Source: Sympetrum striolatum (taxonomy: Eukaryota > Arthropoda > Insecta > Odonata > Libellulidae). From it: 64,000 bases of DNA. The stretch covers positions 106,002,023 to 106,066,022 of the forward strand of contig OX388343.1 in the NCBI GenBank assembly GCA_947579665.1. The letters are read 5' to 3'. Shown here piece by piece: positions 37,501-51,127 of this stretch. Made by a program: the position numbers and the translations under genes. Numbering within the stretch: the stretch's first letter is position 1; the number at the start of each line of letters is the position of its first letter. The notes under the pieces are model-generated. The model did not search any database. It saw only the letters and a program-made list of their open reading frames with translations, and had not been told where the DNA came from.

Positions 37501-40357
37501 TTTCTCGATAATATCTCAATAAAATATGGAAAATTAAGGAAAAATAGTGGAAAAATTTGAAATTTAGCTAAAATTATGTTTAAATTTCTTTTTTCGTTAA
37601 TATCTCGACAAAATGAGGAAAATTAAAAAAAAGAGGAAAAAAATGAAATTACGCTAAAATCATTCGTTTTTGTTGCTTTTTTCGGCCATATGTAGACTAA
37701 ATGAGTAAAATTAAGGAAAAAAAGGGTATAAAAATTGTAATATCGCTAAAATTATTCGTTTTTATTCCCATTTTCGGTCATATCTCGATAAAATGAAGAA
37801 AATTAAGGAAAAAAGGGGGAACAAATTGAAATTTCGCTAAAATTATTAATTTTTATTGCTCGTTTCGATAGTATCGCGATAAAATCAGGAAAATTACGGG
37901 AAAAAAGAGAAAAAAATTGAAATTTCGCAAAAATTATCGTTATGGTGCTTTTTACGATACTAAATCGATAAAATGAGGAAAATTAGGGAAAAAAAGAGGA
38001 AAAAAATGGAAATTTTGCTAAAATAATTCGTTTTCGTTGCTTTTTTTTGTCATATCTCGATAGAATGAGGAAAATTAAGTAAAAAAAAGAGGAATAAAAT
38101 TGAAATTTCGCTAAAATTTTTCGTTTTTGAGGCTTTTTTTTGGACATATCTCGGTAAAATGATGAAAATTAAGAAAATAAAAGAGGAAAAAAATTGAAAT
38201 TTCGCTAAAATTATCAGTTTTTATTTCTTTTTTCGATAATATCTCGATAAAATGTGGAAAATAAGGGAAAAAAGAGAAAAAAAATGAAATTACGCTAAAA
38301 CCATTCGTTTTTGTTGCTTTCTTCGGTCATATCTCGCTAATATGGGAAAAATAAAGTAAAATAAAAGGAAAAAAAATGTAATTTCGGGAATTTTTTTCGT
38401 TTATGTTGCTTTTTTCGATCATAATTAGATAAAATGAGGAAAAAAATGTAAATAACGCTAAAAATATTAATTTTTGTTGCTTTATTCGATCATATCTCGA
38501 TAGAATGAGGAAAAAAGAGTAAATAAAAGGGGAAAATAATTGTAATTTTGGTAAATTTATTCGTGTTTGTTGCTTTTATCAATGATATATCGATAAAATG
38601 AGGATAATTTGAGAATAAAAGAGGAAATAAATTGTTATTTCGCTAAAATTATTCGTTTTCGATGCTTTTTTAGGTCATATCTCGATAAAATGAGTGAAAA
38701 AATAGGAAAAAAGAGGAAAAGAATTGAAATTTCGATAAAATTATGCGTGTTTGTTTATTTTTTCGATAATATATCGATATAATGAGGATATTTTGAGCAT
38801 AAAAGAGGAAATAAATTGCAATTTCGCTAAAATTATTCGTTTTCGATGATGTTTTAGGTCATATCACGATAAAATGAGGAAAAATTAGGAAAAAATGAGG
38901 ATAAGAATATAAATTATGCTAAAATTATTCGTTTTTTGTTCCCATTTTCGGTCATATCTCAATAAAATGAAGAAAATTAAGGAAAAAAGGGGGAAAAAAT
39001 TGAAATTTCGCTAGAATTATTAATTTTTGTTGCTCGTTTCTACAGTATCTCGATAAAATGAGGAAAATTAAGAAAAAAAGAAGAAAAAAATTGAAATTTC
39101 GCTAAAATTATCTTTTTTGTATCTTATCTCGATAAAATTATCAAAATAAACGAAAAAAATTGATATTTTGCATAAAATTCACCGTATTTGTTGCTTTTTT
39201 CGGTCATATCTCAATAAAATGTGGATAATTAAGGGAAAAAAAAGAGGAAAAAAATTCAAATTTTGATAAGATGGTTCATTTTTTTTTCTTTTTTCGATAA
39301 TATCGCGATTAAATGACGAAAATTTAGGAAATAAAAGGGGAAGAATTTAAAATTTCGCTAAAATTATTTGTTTTTGTTGCTTTTTTCGATCATATCTCGA
39401 TAATATGAGGAAAATTAAGGAAGAAAAGAGGAAATAAATTGAAATTTCGCTAAAATTATTCATTTTTTAAGCTTATTTTTTGGATATATCTCGGTAAAAT
39501 GAGGAAAATTAGGGAAATAAGAGAGGAAAAAAATTGAAATTTCGCTAAAATTATCAGTTTTTATTTCTTTTTTCGATAATATCTCGATAAAATGTGGAAA
39601 ATAAGGGAAAAAAGAGAAAAAAATGAAATTACGCTATAACCATTCGTTTTTGTTGCTTTCTTCGGTCATATCTCGCTAATATGGGAAAATTAAAGTAAAA
39701 TAAAAGGAAAAAAAATGTAATTTCGCGAATTTTTTTCGTTTATGTTGCTTTTTTCGATCATAATTAGATAAAATGAGGAAAAAAATGTAAATATCGCTAA
39801 AAATATTAATTTTTGTTGCTTTATTCGATCATATCTCGATAGAATGAGGAAAAAAGAGGAAATAAAAGGGGAAAATAATTGTAATTTTGGTAAATTTATT
39901 CGTGTTTGTTGCTTTTATCAATGATATATCGATAAAATGAGGATAATTTGAGAATAAAATAGGAAATAAATTTTTATTTCGCTAAAATTATTCGTTTTCG
40001 ATGCTTTTTTAGGTCATATCTCGATAAAATGAGTGAAAAAATAGGAAAAAATGAGGAAAAGAATATAAATTATGCTAAAATTATTCGTTTTTGTTCCCAT
40101 TTTCGGTCATATCTCAATAAAATGAAGAAAATTAAGGAAAAAAAGGGGAAAAAATTGAAATTTCGCTAGATTTATTAATTTTTGTTGCTCGTTTCGACAG
40201 TATCTCGATAAAATGAGGAAAATTAAGAAAAAAAGAGGAAAAAAATTGAAATTTCGCTAAAATTATCTTTTTTGTATCTTATCTCGATAAAATTATCAAA
40301 ATAAAGGGAAAAATTGATATTTTGCATAAAATTCACCGTATTTGTTGCTTTTTTCGG
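34543..40357 (+). repeat. 5815-bp higher-order repeat, copy 1
   Basis: The string TCATTATTAGATAAAATGAG starts at 34543 and 40358, and the monomer GAGTAAAATTAAGG lies at 35556 and 41371: both pairs are 5815 bp apart. An inner period of about 2150 bp is also visible (GAGTA at 35556 and 37702; GAAGAATTTAAAATTTCG at 37186 and 39340). The block is therefore a large unit built from an earlier doubling of a smaller one. No gene is present. Confidence 0.87.
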
Positions 40358-42540
40358 TCATTATTAGATAAAATGAGGAAAATTAAGGAAGAAAAAGAGG
40401 AAAAAAATTGGTATTACGCAAAAATTATCTGTTTTTATAACTTTTTTCGATCATATCTCGATAAAATGAGCAAAATTAAGGAAATAAAAGAGGAAAAAAT
40501 TGAAATTTTGCTAAAATTATCTTTTTTGTATCTTATCTCGATAATATCTCAATAAAATTATCAAAATAAAAAAAAATTGATATTTTGCATAGAATTCACC
40601 GTATTTGTTGCTTTTTTGGGTCATATCTCGATAAAATGTGGATAATTAAGGGAAAAAAAAGAGAAAAAATATTGAAATTTTGCTAAGATGGTTCGTTTTT
40701 TTTTCTTTTTTCGATAATATCGCGATTAAATGAGGAAAAATGGAAAAAAAAGAGGAAATATAATTGAAATATTGCAAAAATTATTCGTTTTTGTTGCTTT
40801 ATTCGATTATATTTCGATAAAACGAGGAAAATTTATGAAAAAAAGAGGATAAAAAATTAAATTTTCCTGAAATTATTTGTTTTTGTTGCTTTTTTCGATC
40901 ATATCTCGATAATATGAGGAAAATTAAGGAAGAAAAGAGGAAATAAATTGAAATTTTGCTTAAATTATTCGTTTTTTTTGCATTTTCCGATAAATTCTTG
41001 ATAAAAGGAGGAAAATTAGGGTAAAAAAGAGGATATATAATTGAAATATTGCTAAAATTATTCGTTTTTGTTGCTTTTTTCGATCATTATAAGATAAAAT
41101 GAGGAAAATAAGGGAAAAAAAGAGGAAAAAAATTAAAGTTTTGCTAAAATTATCTTTTTTGTTTCTTTTCTCGATTATATCTCAATTAAATATGGAAAAT
41201 TAAGTAAAAATAGTGGAAAAAATTTGAAATTTTGCTAAAATTATCTGTTTAAATTTCTTTTTTCGTTAATATCTCGATAAAATGAGGAAAATTAAAAAAA
41301 GAGGAAAAAAATGAAATTACGCTAAAATCATTCGTTTTTGTTGCTTTTTTCGGCCATATGTAGACTAAATGAGTAAAATTAAGGAAAAAAAGAGTATAAA
41401 AATTGAAATATCGCTAAAATTATTCGTTTTTTTTTCCCATTTTCGGTCATATCACGATAAAATGAAGAAAATTAAGGAAAAAAAGGGGGAACAAATTGAA
41501 ATTTCGCTAAAATTATTAATCTTTGTTGCTCGTTTCGACAGTATCTCGATAAAATGAGGAAAATTACGGGAAAAAAAGAGAAAAAAATTGAAATTTCGCA
41601 AAAAGTATCGTTATAGTGCTTTTTTCGATTATAAATCGATAAAATGAGGAAAATTACGGGAAAAAAAGAGGAAAAAAATGGAATTTTAGCTAAAATTATT
41701 CGTTTTTGTTGCTTTTCTTGTCATATCTCGATAGAATGAGGAATATTAAGTAAAAAAAATGGAAAAAAATTGAAGTTTCGCTTAAATTATTCATTTTTGA
41801 AGCTTATTTTTTGGATAAATCTCGGTAAAATGAGGAAAATTAGGGAAATAAGAGAGGAAAAAAATTGAAATTTCGCTAAAATTATCAGTTTTTATTTCTT
41901 TTTTCGATAATATCTCGATAAAATGTGGAAAATAAGGGAAAAAAGAGAAAAAAAAATGAAATTACACTATAACCATTCGTTTTTGTTGCTTTCTTCGGTC
42001 ATATCTCGCTAATATGGGAAAAATTAAGTAAAATAAAAGGAAAAAAAATGTTATTTCGCGAATTTCTTTCGTTTATGTTGCTTTTTTCGATCATAATTAG
42101 ATAAAATGAGGAAAAAAATGTAAATATCACTAAAAATATTATTTTTTGTTGCTTTATTCGATCATATCTCGATAGAATGAGGAAAAAAGAGGAAATAAAA
42201 GGGGAAAATAATTGTAATTTTGGTAGATTTATTCGTGTTTGTTCTTTTTTCAATGATATATCGATAAAATGAGGATAATTTGAGAATAAAAGAGGAAATA
42301 AATTGAAATTTCGCTAAAATTATTCGTTTTCGATGCTTTTTTAGGTCATATCTCGATAAAATGAGTGAAAAAATAGGAAAAAAGAGGAAAAGAATTGAAA
42401 TTTCGATAAAATTATGCGTGTTTGTTTATTTTTTCGATAATATATCGATAAAATGAGGATATTTTGAGCATAAAAGAGGAAATAAATTGCAATTTCGCTA
42501 AAATTATTCGTTTTCGATGATGATTTAGGTCATATCACGA
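40358..42540 (+). repeat. 5815-bp higher-order repeat, partial copy 2
   Basis: Follows 34543-36720 closely, including the AT-rich GTTTTGC and CCGATAAATTCTTG variants, then breaks at about 42540. There a GATGATGATTTAGGTC monomer is joined to the GAAGAAAATTAAGG monomer normally found near 37790. About 3.6 kb of the unit is missing after this junction. Confidence 0.85.
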
Positions 42541-45500
42541 TAAAATGAAGAAAATTAAGGAAAAAAGGGGGAACAAATTGAAATTTCGCTAAAATTATTA
42601 ATTTTTGTTGCTCGTTTCGATAGTATCGCGATAAAATCAGGAAAATTACGGGAAAAAAGAGAAAAAAATTGAAATTTCGCAAAAATTATCGTTATGGTGC
42701 TTTTTTCGATACTAAATCGATAAAATGAGGAAAATTAGGGAAAAAAAGAGGAAAAAAATGGAAATTTTGCTAAAATAATTCGTTTTCGTTGCTTTTTTTT
42801 GTCATATCTCGATAGAATGAGGAAAATTAAGTAAAAAAAAGAGGAATAAAATTGAAATTTCGCTAAAATTTTTCGTTTTTGAGGCTTTTTTTTGGACATA
42901 TCTCGGTAAAATGATGAAAATTAAGAAAATAAAAGAGGAAAAAAATTGAAATTTCGCTAAAATTATCAGTTTTTATTTCCTTTTTCGATAATATCTCGAT
43001 AAAATGTGGAAAATAAGGGAAAAAAGAGAAAAAAAATGAAATTACGCTATAACCATTCGTTTTTGTTGCTTTCTTCGGTCATATCTCGCTAATATGGGAA
43101 AAATAAAGTAAAATAAAAGGAAAAAAAATGTAATTTCGCGAATTTTTTTCGTTGAATTGAAATTTCGCAAAAAAATTGAAATTTCGCAAAAAGTATCGTT
43201 ATAGTGCTTTTTTCGATTATAAATCGATAAAATGAGGAAAATTACGGGAAAAAAAGAGGAAAAAAATGGAATTTTAGCTAAAATTATTCGTTTTTGTTGC
43301 TTTTCTTGTCATATCTCGATAGAATGAGGAATATTAAGTAAAAAAAATGGAAAAAAATTGAAGTTTCGCTTAAATTATTCATTTTTGAAGCTTATTTTTT
43401 GGATATATCTCGGTAAAATGAGGAAAATTAGGGAAATAAGAGAGGAAAAAAATTGAAATTTCGCTAGAATTATTAATTTTTGTTGCTCGTTTCGACAGTA
43501 TCTCGATAAAATGAGGAAAATTAAGAAAAAAAGAGGAAAAAAATTGAAATTTCGCTAAAATTATCTTTTTTGTATCTTATCTCGATAAAATTATCAAAAT
43601 AAAGGAAAAAAATTGATATTTTGCATAAAATTCACCGTATTTTGTTGCTTTTTTCGGTCATATCTCAATAAAATGTGGATAATTAAGGGAAAAAAAAGAG
43701 GAAAAAAATTGAAATTTTGATAAGATGGTTCATTTTTTTTTCTTTTTTCGATAATATCGCGATTAAATGACGAAAATTTAGGAAATAAAAGGGGAAGAAT
43801 TTAAAATTTCGCTAAAATTATTTGTTTTTGTTGCTTTTTTCGATCATATCTCGATAATATGAGGAAAATTAAGGAAGAAAAGAGGAAATAAATTGAAATT
43901 TCGCTAAAATTATTCATTTTTGAAGCTTATTTTTTGGATATATCTCGGTAAAATGAGGAAAATTAGGGAAATAAGAGAGGAAAAAAATTGAAATTTCGCT
44001 AAAATTATCAGTTTTTATTTCTTTTTTCGATAATATCTCGATAAAATGTGGAAAATAAGGGAAAAAAGAGAAAAAAAATGAAATTACGCTATAACCATTC
44101 GTTTTTGTTGCTTTCTTCGGTCATATCTCGCTAATATGGGAAAAATAAAGTAAAATAAAAGTAAAAAAAATGTAATTTCGCGAATTTTTTTCGTTTATGT
44201 TGCTTTTTTCGATCATAATTAGATAAATTGAGGAAAAAAATGTAAATATCGCTAAAAATATTAATTTTTGTTGCTTTATTCGATCATATCTCGATAGAAT
44301 GAGGAAAAAAAAGGAAATAAAAGGGGAAAATAATTGTAATTTTGGTAAATTTATTCGTGTTTGTTGCTTTTATCAATGATATATCGATAAAATGAGGATA
44401 ATTTGAGAATAAAAGAGGAAATAAATTGAAATTTCGCTAAAATTATTCGTTTTCGATGCTTTTTTAGGTCATATCTCGATAAAATGAGTGAAAAAATAGG
44501 AAAAAAGAGGAAAAGAATTGAAATTTCGATAAAATTATGTGTGTTTGTTTATTTTTTCGATAATATATCGATAAAATGAGGATATTTTGAGCATAAAAGA
44601 GGAAATAAATTGCAATTTCGCTAAAATTATTCGTTTTCGATGATGTTTTAGGTCATATCACGATAAAATGAGGAAAAATTAGGAAAAAATGAGGAAAAGA
44701 ATATAAATTATGCTAAAATTATTCGTTTTTGTTCCCATTTTCGGTCATATCTCAATAAAATGAAGAAAATTAAGAAAAAAAGAGGAAAAAAATTGAAATT
44801 TCGCTAAAATTATCTTTTTTGTATCTTATCTCGATAAAATTATCAAAATAAAGGAAAAAATTGATATTTTGCATAAAATTCACCGTATTTGTTGCTTTTT
44901 TCGGTCATATCTCAATAAAATGTGGATAATTAAGGAAAAAAAAGAGGAAAAAAATTGAAATTTTGATAAGATGGTTCATTTTTTTTAATCTTTTTTCGAT
45001 AATATCGCGATTAAATGACGAAAATTTAGGAAATAAAAGGGGAAGAATTTAAAATTTCGCTAAAATTATTTGTTTTTGTTGCTTTTTTCGATCATATCTC
45101 GATAATATGAGGAAAATTAAGGAAGAAAAGAGGAAATAAATTGAAATTTCGCTAAAATTATTCATTTTTGAAGCTTATTTTTTGGATATATCTCAGTAAA
45201 ATGAGGAAAATTAGGGAAATAAGAGAGGAAAAAAATTGAAATTTCGCTAAAATTATCAGTTTTTATTTCTTTTTTCGATAATATCTCGATAAAATGTGGA
45301 AAATAAGGGAAAAAAGAGAAAAAAAATGAAATTACGCTATAACCATTCGTTTTTGTTGCTTTCTTCGGTCATATCTCGCTAATATGGGAAAAATAAAGTA
45401 AAATAAAAGTAAAAAAAATGTAATTTCGCGAATTTTTTTCGTTTATGTTGCTTTTTTCGATCATAATTAGATAAATTGAGGAAAAAAATGTAAATATCGC

Positions 45501-47100
45501 TAAAAATATTAATTTTTGTTGCTTTATTCGATCATATCTCGATAGAATGAGGAAAAAATAGGAAATAAAAGGGGAAAGTAATTGTAATTTTGGTAAATTT
45601 ATTCGTGTTTGTTGCTTTTATCAATGATATATCGATAAAATGAGGATAATTTGAGAATAAAAGAGGAAATAAATTGAAATTTCGCTAAAATTATTCGTTT
45701 TCGATGCTTTTTTAGGTCATATCTCGATAAAATGAGTGAAAAAATAGGAAAAAAGAGGAAAAGAATTGAAATTTCGATAAAATTATGTGTGTTTGTTTAT
45801 TTTTTCGATAATATATCGATAAAATGAGGATATTTTGAGCATAAAAGAGGAAATAAATTGCAATTTCGCTAAAATTATTCGTTTTCGATGATGTTTTAGG
45901 TCATATCACGATAAAATGAGGAAAAATTAGGAAAAAATGAGGAAAAGAATATAAATTATGCTAAAATTATTCGTTTTTGTTCCCATTTTCGGTCATATCT
46001 CAATAAAATGAAGAAAATTAAGAAAAAAAGAGGAAAAAAATTGAAATTTCGCTAAAATTATCTTTTTTGTATCTTATCTCGATAAAATTATCAAAATAAA
46101 GGAAAAAATTGATATTTTGCATAAAATTCACCGTATTTGTTGCTTTTTTCGGTCATATCTCAATAAAATGTGGATAATTAAGGAAAAAAAAGAGGAAAAA
46201 AATTGAAATTTTGATAAGATGGTTCATTTTTTTTAATCTTTTTTCGATAATATCGCGATTAAATGACGAAAATTTAGGAAATAAAAGGGGAAGAATTTAA
46301 AATTTCGCTAAAATTATTTGTTCTTGTTGCATTTTTCGATCATATCTCGATAATATGAGGAAAATTAAGGAAGAAAAGAGGAAATAAATTGAAATTTTGC
46401 TTAAATTATTCATTTTTTTTGCATTTTCAGATAAATTCTTGATAAAAGGAGGAAAATTAGGGAAAAAAAGAGGATATATAATTGAAATATTGCTAAAATT
46501 ATTCGTTTTTGTTGCTTTTTTCGATCATTATAAGATAAAATGAGGAAAATAAGGGAAAAAAAGAGGAAAAAAATTAAAGTTTTGCTAAAATTATCTTTTT
46601 TGTTTCTTTTCTCGGTCATATCTCAATAAAATGAAGAAAATTAAGGAAAAAAAGGGGAAAAAATTGAAATTTCGCTAGATTTATTAATTTTTGTTGCTCG
46701 TTTCGACAGTATCTCGATAAAATGAGTAAAATTAAGAAAAAAAGAGGAAAAAAATTGAAATTTCGCTAAAATTATCTTTTTTGTATCTTATCTCGATAAA
46801 ATTATCAAAATAAAGGAAAAAATTGATATTTTGCATAAAATTCACCGTATTTGTTGCTTTTTTCGGTCATATCTCAATAAAATGTGGATAATTAAGGAAA
46901 AGAAAGAGGAAAAAAATTGAAATTTTGATAAGATGGTTCATTTTTTTTTTCTTTTTTCGATAATATCGCGATTAAATGACGAAAATTTAGGAAATAAAAG
47001 GGGAAGAATTTAAAATTTCGCTAAAATTATTTGTTTTTGTTGCTTTTTTCGATCATATCTCGATAATATGAGGAAAATTAAGGAAGAAAAGAGGAAATAA
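42541..47100 (+). repeat. Mosaic satellite with 1248-bp period
   Basis: 42541-43150 repeats 37790-38400. An aberrant short junction monomer follows at 43151. From about 43.44 kb a 1248-bp unit appears: GAAGAATTTAAAATTTCG is at 43794, 45042, 46290, then 47003 and 48251 (spacings 1248, 1248, 713, 1248). A HindIII site (AAGCTT) in the TTTTTGAAGCTTATTTTTTG monomer recurs at about 43.39, 43.92, 45.17 and 47.13 kb. No gene is present. Confidence 0.85.
43151..43200 (+). repeat. Aberrant short-monomer junction, copy 1 of 3
   Basis: GTTGAATTGAAATTTCGC is followed within about 20 bp by a second TTGAAATTTCGC and then AAAAAGTATCG. Most of one monomer is deleted, leaving two GAAATTTCGC words almost back to back. 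The same junction recurs at 51080 and 55355, so it marks shared ancestry of those three places. Confidence 0.88.
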
Positions 47101-50100
47101 ATTGAAATTTCGCTAAAATTATTCATTTTTGAAGCTTATTTTTTGGATATATCTCGGTAAAATGAGGAAAATTAGGGAAATAAGAGAGGAAAAAAATTGA
47201 AATTTCGCTAAAATTATCAGTTTTTATTTCTTTTTTCGATAATATCTCGATAAAATGTGGAAAATAAGGGAAAAAAGAGAAAAAAAATGAAATTACGCTA
47301 TAACCATTCGTTTTTGTTGCTTTCTTCGGTCATATCTCGCTAATATGGGAAAAATAAAGTAAAATAAAAGGAAAAAAAATGTAATTTCGCGAATTTTTTT
47401 CGTTTATGTTGCTTTTTTCGATCATAATTAGATAAAATGAGGAAAAAAATGTAAATATCGCTAAAAATATTAATTTTTGTTGCTTTATTCGATCATATCT
47501 CGATAGAATGAGGAAAAAAGAGGAAATAAAAGGGGAAAATAATTGTAATTTTGGTAAATTTATTCGTGTTTGTTGCTTTTATCAATGATATATCGATAAA
47601 ATGAGGATAATTTGAGAATAAAAGAGGAAATAAATTGAAATTTCGCTAAAATTATTCGTTTTCGATGCTTTTTTAGGTCATATCTCGATAAAATGAGTGA
47701 AAAAATAGGAAAAAAGAGGAAAAGAATTGAAATTTCGATAAAATTATGTGTGTTTGTATATTTTTTCGATAATATATCGATAAAATGAGGATATTTTGAG
47801 CATAAAAGAGGAAATAAATTGCAATTTCGCTAAAATTATTCGTTTTCGATGATGTTTTAGGTCATATCACGATAAAATGAGGAAAAATTAGGAAAAAATG
47901 AGGAAAAGAATATAAATTATGCTAAAATTATTCGTTTTTGTTCCCATTTTCGGTCATATCTCAATAAAATGAAGAAAATTAAGAAAAAAAGAGGAAAAAA
48001 ATTGAAATTTCGCTAAAATTATCTTTTTTGTATCTTATCTCGATAAAATTATCAAAATAAAGGAAAAAATTGATATTTTGCATAAAATTCACCGTATTTG
48101 TTGCTTTTTTCGGTCATATCTCAATAAAATGTGGATAATTAAGGAAAAAAAAGAGGAAAAAAATTGAAATTTTGATAAGATGGTTCATTTTTTTAAATCT
48201 TTTTTCGATAATATCGCGATTAAATGACGAAAATTTAGGAAATAAAAGGGGAAGAATTTAAAATTTCGCTAAAATTATTTGTTTTTGTTGCATTTTTCGA
48301 TCATATCTCGATAATATGAGGAAAATTAAGGAAGAAAAGGGGAAATAAATTGAAATTTTGCTTAAATTATTCATTTTTTTTGCATTTTCAGATAAATTCT
48401 TGATAAAAGGAGGAAAATTAGGGAAAAAAAGAGGATATATAATTGAAATATTGCTAAAATTATTCGTTTTTGTTGCTTTTTTCGATCATTATAAGATAAA
48501 ATGAGGAAAATAAGGGAAAAAAAGAGGAAAAAAATTAAAGTTTTGCTAAAATTATCTTTTTTGTTTCTTTTCTCGATAATATCTCAATAAAATATGGAAA
48601 ATTAAGGAAAAATAGTGAAAAAAATTTGAAATTTTGCTAAAATTATCTGTTTAAATTTCTTTTTTCGTTAATATCTCGATAAAATGAGTAAAATTAAAAA
48701 AAAAGGAAAAAAATGAAATTACGCTAAAATCATTCGTTTTTGTTGCTTTTTTCGGCCGTATGTAGACTAAATGAGTAAGATTAAGGAAAAAAAGAGTATA
48801 AAAATTGAAATATCGCTAAAATTATTCGTTTTTTTTCCCATTTTCGGTCATATCTCGATAAAATGAAGAAAATTAAGGAAAAAAAGGGGGAACAAATTGA
48901 AATTTCGCTGAAATTATTAATCTTTGTTGCTCGTTTCGACAGTATCTCGATAAAATGAGGAAAATTACGGGAAGAAAAGAGAAAAAAATTGAAATTTCGC
49001 AAAAAGTATCGTTATAGTGCTTTTTTCGATTATAAATCGATAAAATGAGGAAAATTACGGGAAAAAAAGAGGAAAAAATGGAATTTTAGCTAAAATTATC
49101 AGTTTTTATTTCTTTTTTCGATAATATCTCGATAAAATGTGGAAAATAAGGGAAAAAAGAGAAAGAAAATGAAATTACGCTGTAACCATTCGTTTTTGTT
49201 GCTTTCTTCGGTCATATCTCGCTAATATGGGAAAAATAAAGTAAAATAAAAGGAAAAAACATGTATTTTCGCGAATTGTTTTCGTTTATGTTGCTTTCTT
49301 CGATCATAATTAGATAAAATGAGGAAAAAAATGTAAATATCGCTAAAAATATTAATTTTTGTTGCTTTATTCGATCATATCTCGATAGAATGAGGAAAAA
49401 AGAGGAAATAAAAGGGGAAAATAATTGTAATTTTGGTAAATTTATTCGTGTTTGTTGCTTTTATCAATGATATATCGATAAAATGAGGATAATTTGAGAA
49501 TAAAAGAGGAAATAAATTGAAATTTCGCTAAAATTATTCGTTTTCGATGCTTTTTTAGGTCATATCTCGATAAAATGAGTGAAAAAATAGGAAAAAAGAG
49601 GAAAAGAATTGAAATTTCGATAAAATTATGTGTGTTTGTTTATTTTTTCGATAATATATCGATAAAATGAGGATATTTTGAGCATAAAAGAGGAAATAAA
49701 TTGCAATTTCGCTAAAATTATTCGTTTTCGATAATGTTTTAGGTCATATCACGATAAAATGAGGAAAAATTAGGAAAAAATGAGGAAAAGAATATAAATT
49801 ATGCTAAAATTATTCGTTTTTGTTCCCATTTTCGGTCATATCTCAATAAAATGAAGAAAATTAAGGAAAAAAAGGGGAAAAAATTGAAATTTCGCTAGAT
49901 TTATTAATTTTTGTTGCTCGTTTCGACAGTATCTCGATAAAATGAGGAAAATTAAGAAAAAAAGAGGAAAAAAATTGAAATTTCGCTAAAATTATCTTTT
50001 TTGTATCTTATCTCGATAAAATTATCAAAATAAAGGAAAAAATTGATATTTTGCATAAAATTCACCGTATTTGTTGCTTTTTTCGGTCATATCTCAATAA

Positions 50101-51079
50101 AATGTGGATAATTAAGGAAAAAAAAGAGGAAAAAAATTGAAATTTTGATAAGATGGTTCATTTTTTTTAATCTTTTTTCGATAATATCGCGATTAAATGA
50201 CGAAAATTTAGGAAATAAAAGGGGAAGAATTTAAAATTTCGCTAAAATTATTTGTTTTTGTTGCATTTTTCGATCATATCTCGATAATATGAGGAAAATT
50301 AAGGAAGAAAAGAGGAAATAAATTGAAATTTTGCTTAAATTATTCATTTTTTTTGCATTTTCAGATAAATTCTTGATAAAAGGAGGAAAATTAGGGAAAA
50401 AAAGAGGATATATAATTGTAATATCGCTAAAATTATTCGTTTTTGTTCCCATTTTCGGTCATATCTCGATAAAATGAAGAAAATTAAGGAAAAAAAGGGG
50501 AACAAATTGAAATTTCGCTAAAATTATTAATTTTTGTTGCTCGTTTCGATAGTATCGCGATAAAATCAGGAAAATTACGGGAAAAAAGAGAAAAAAATTT
50601 AAATTTCGCAAAAATTATCGTTATGGTGCTTTTTTCGATACTAAATCGATAAAATGAGGAAAATTAGGGAAAAAAAGAGGAAAAAAATGGAAATTTTGCT
50701 AAAATAATTCGTTTTCGTTGCTTTTTTTTGTCATATCTCGATAGAATGAGGAAAATTAAGTAAAAAAAAGAGGAATAAAATTGAAATTTCGCTAAAATTT
50801 TTCGTTTTTGAGGCTTTTTTTTGGACATATCTCGGTAAAATGATGAAAATTAAGAAAATAAAAGAGGAAAAAAATTGAAATTTCGCTAAAATTATCAGTT
50901 TTTATTTCCTTTTTCGATAATATCTCGATAAAATGTGGAAAATAAGGGAAAAAAGAGAAAAAAAATGAAATTACGCTATAACCATTCGTTTTTGTTGCTT
51001 TCTTCGGTCATATCTCGCTAATATGGGAAAAATAAAGTAAAATAAAAGGAAAAAAAATGTAATTTCGCGAATTTTTTTC

Positions 51080-51127
51080 GTTGAATTGAAATTTCGCAAA
51101 AAAATTGAAATTTCGCAAAAAGTATCG
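51080..51127 (+). repeat. Aberrant short-monomer junction, copy 2 of 3
   Basis: Same abbreviated monomer as at 43151, 7929 bp further on, with the same bases on either side of the break (ATTTTTTTCGTTGAATTG, then CGCAAAAAGTATCG). Confidence 0.88.
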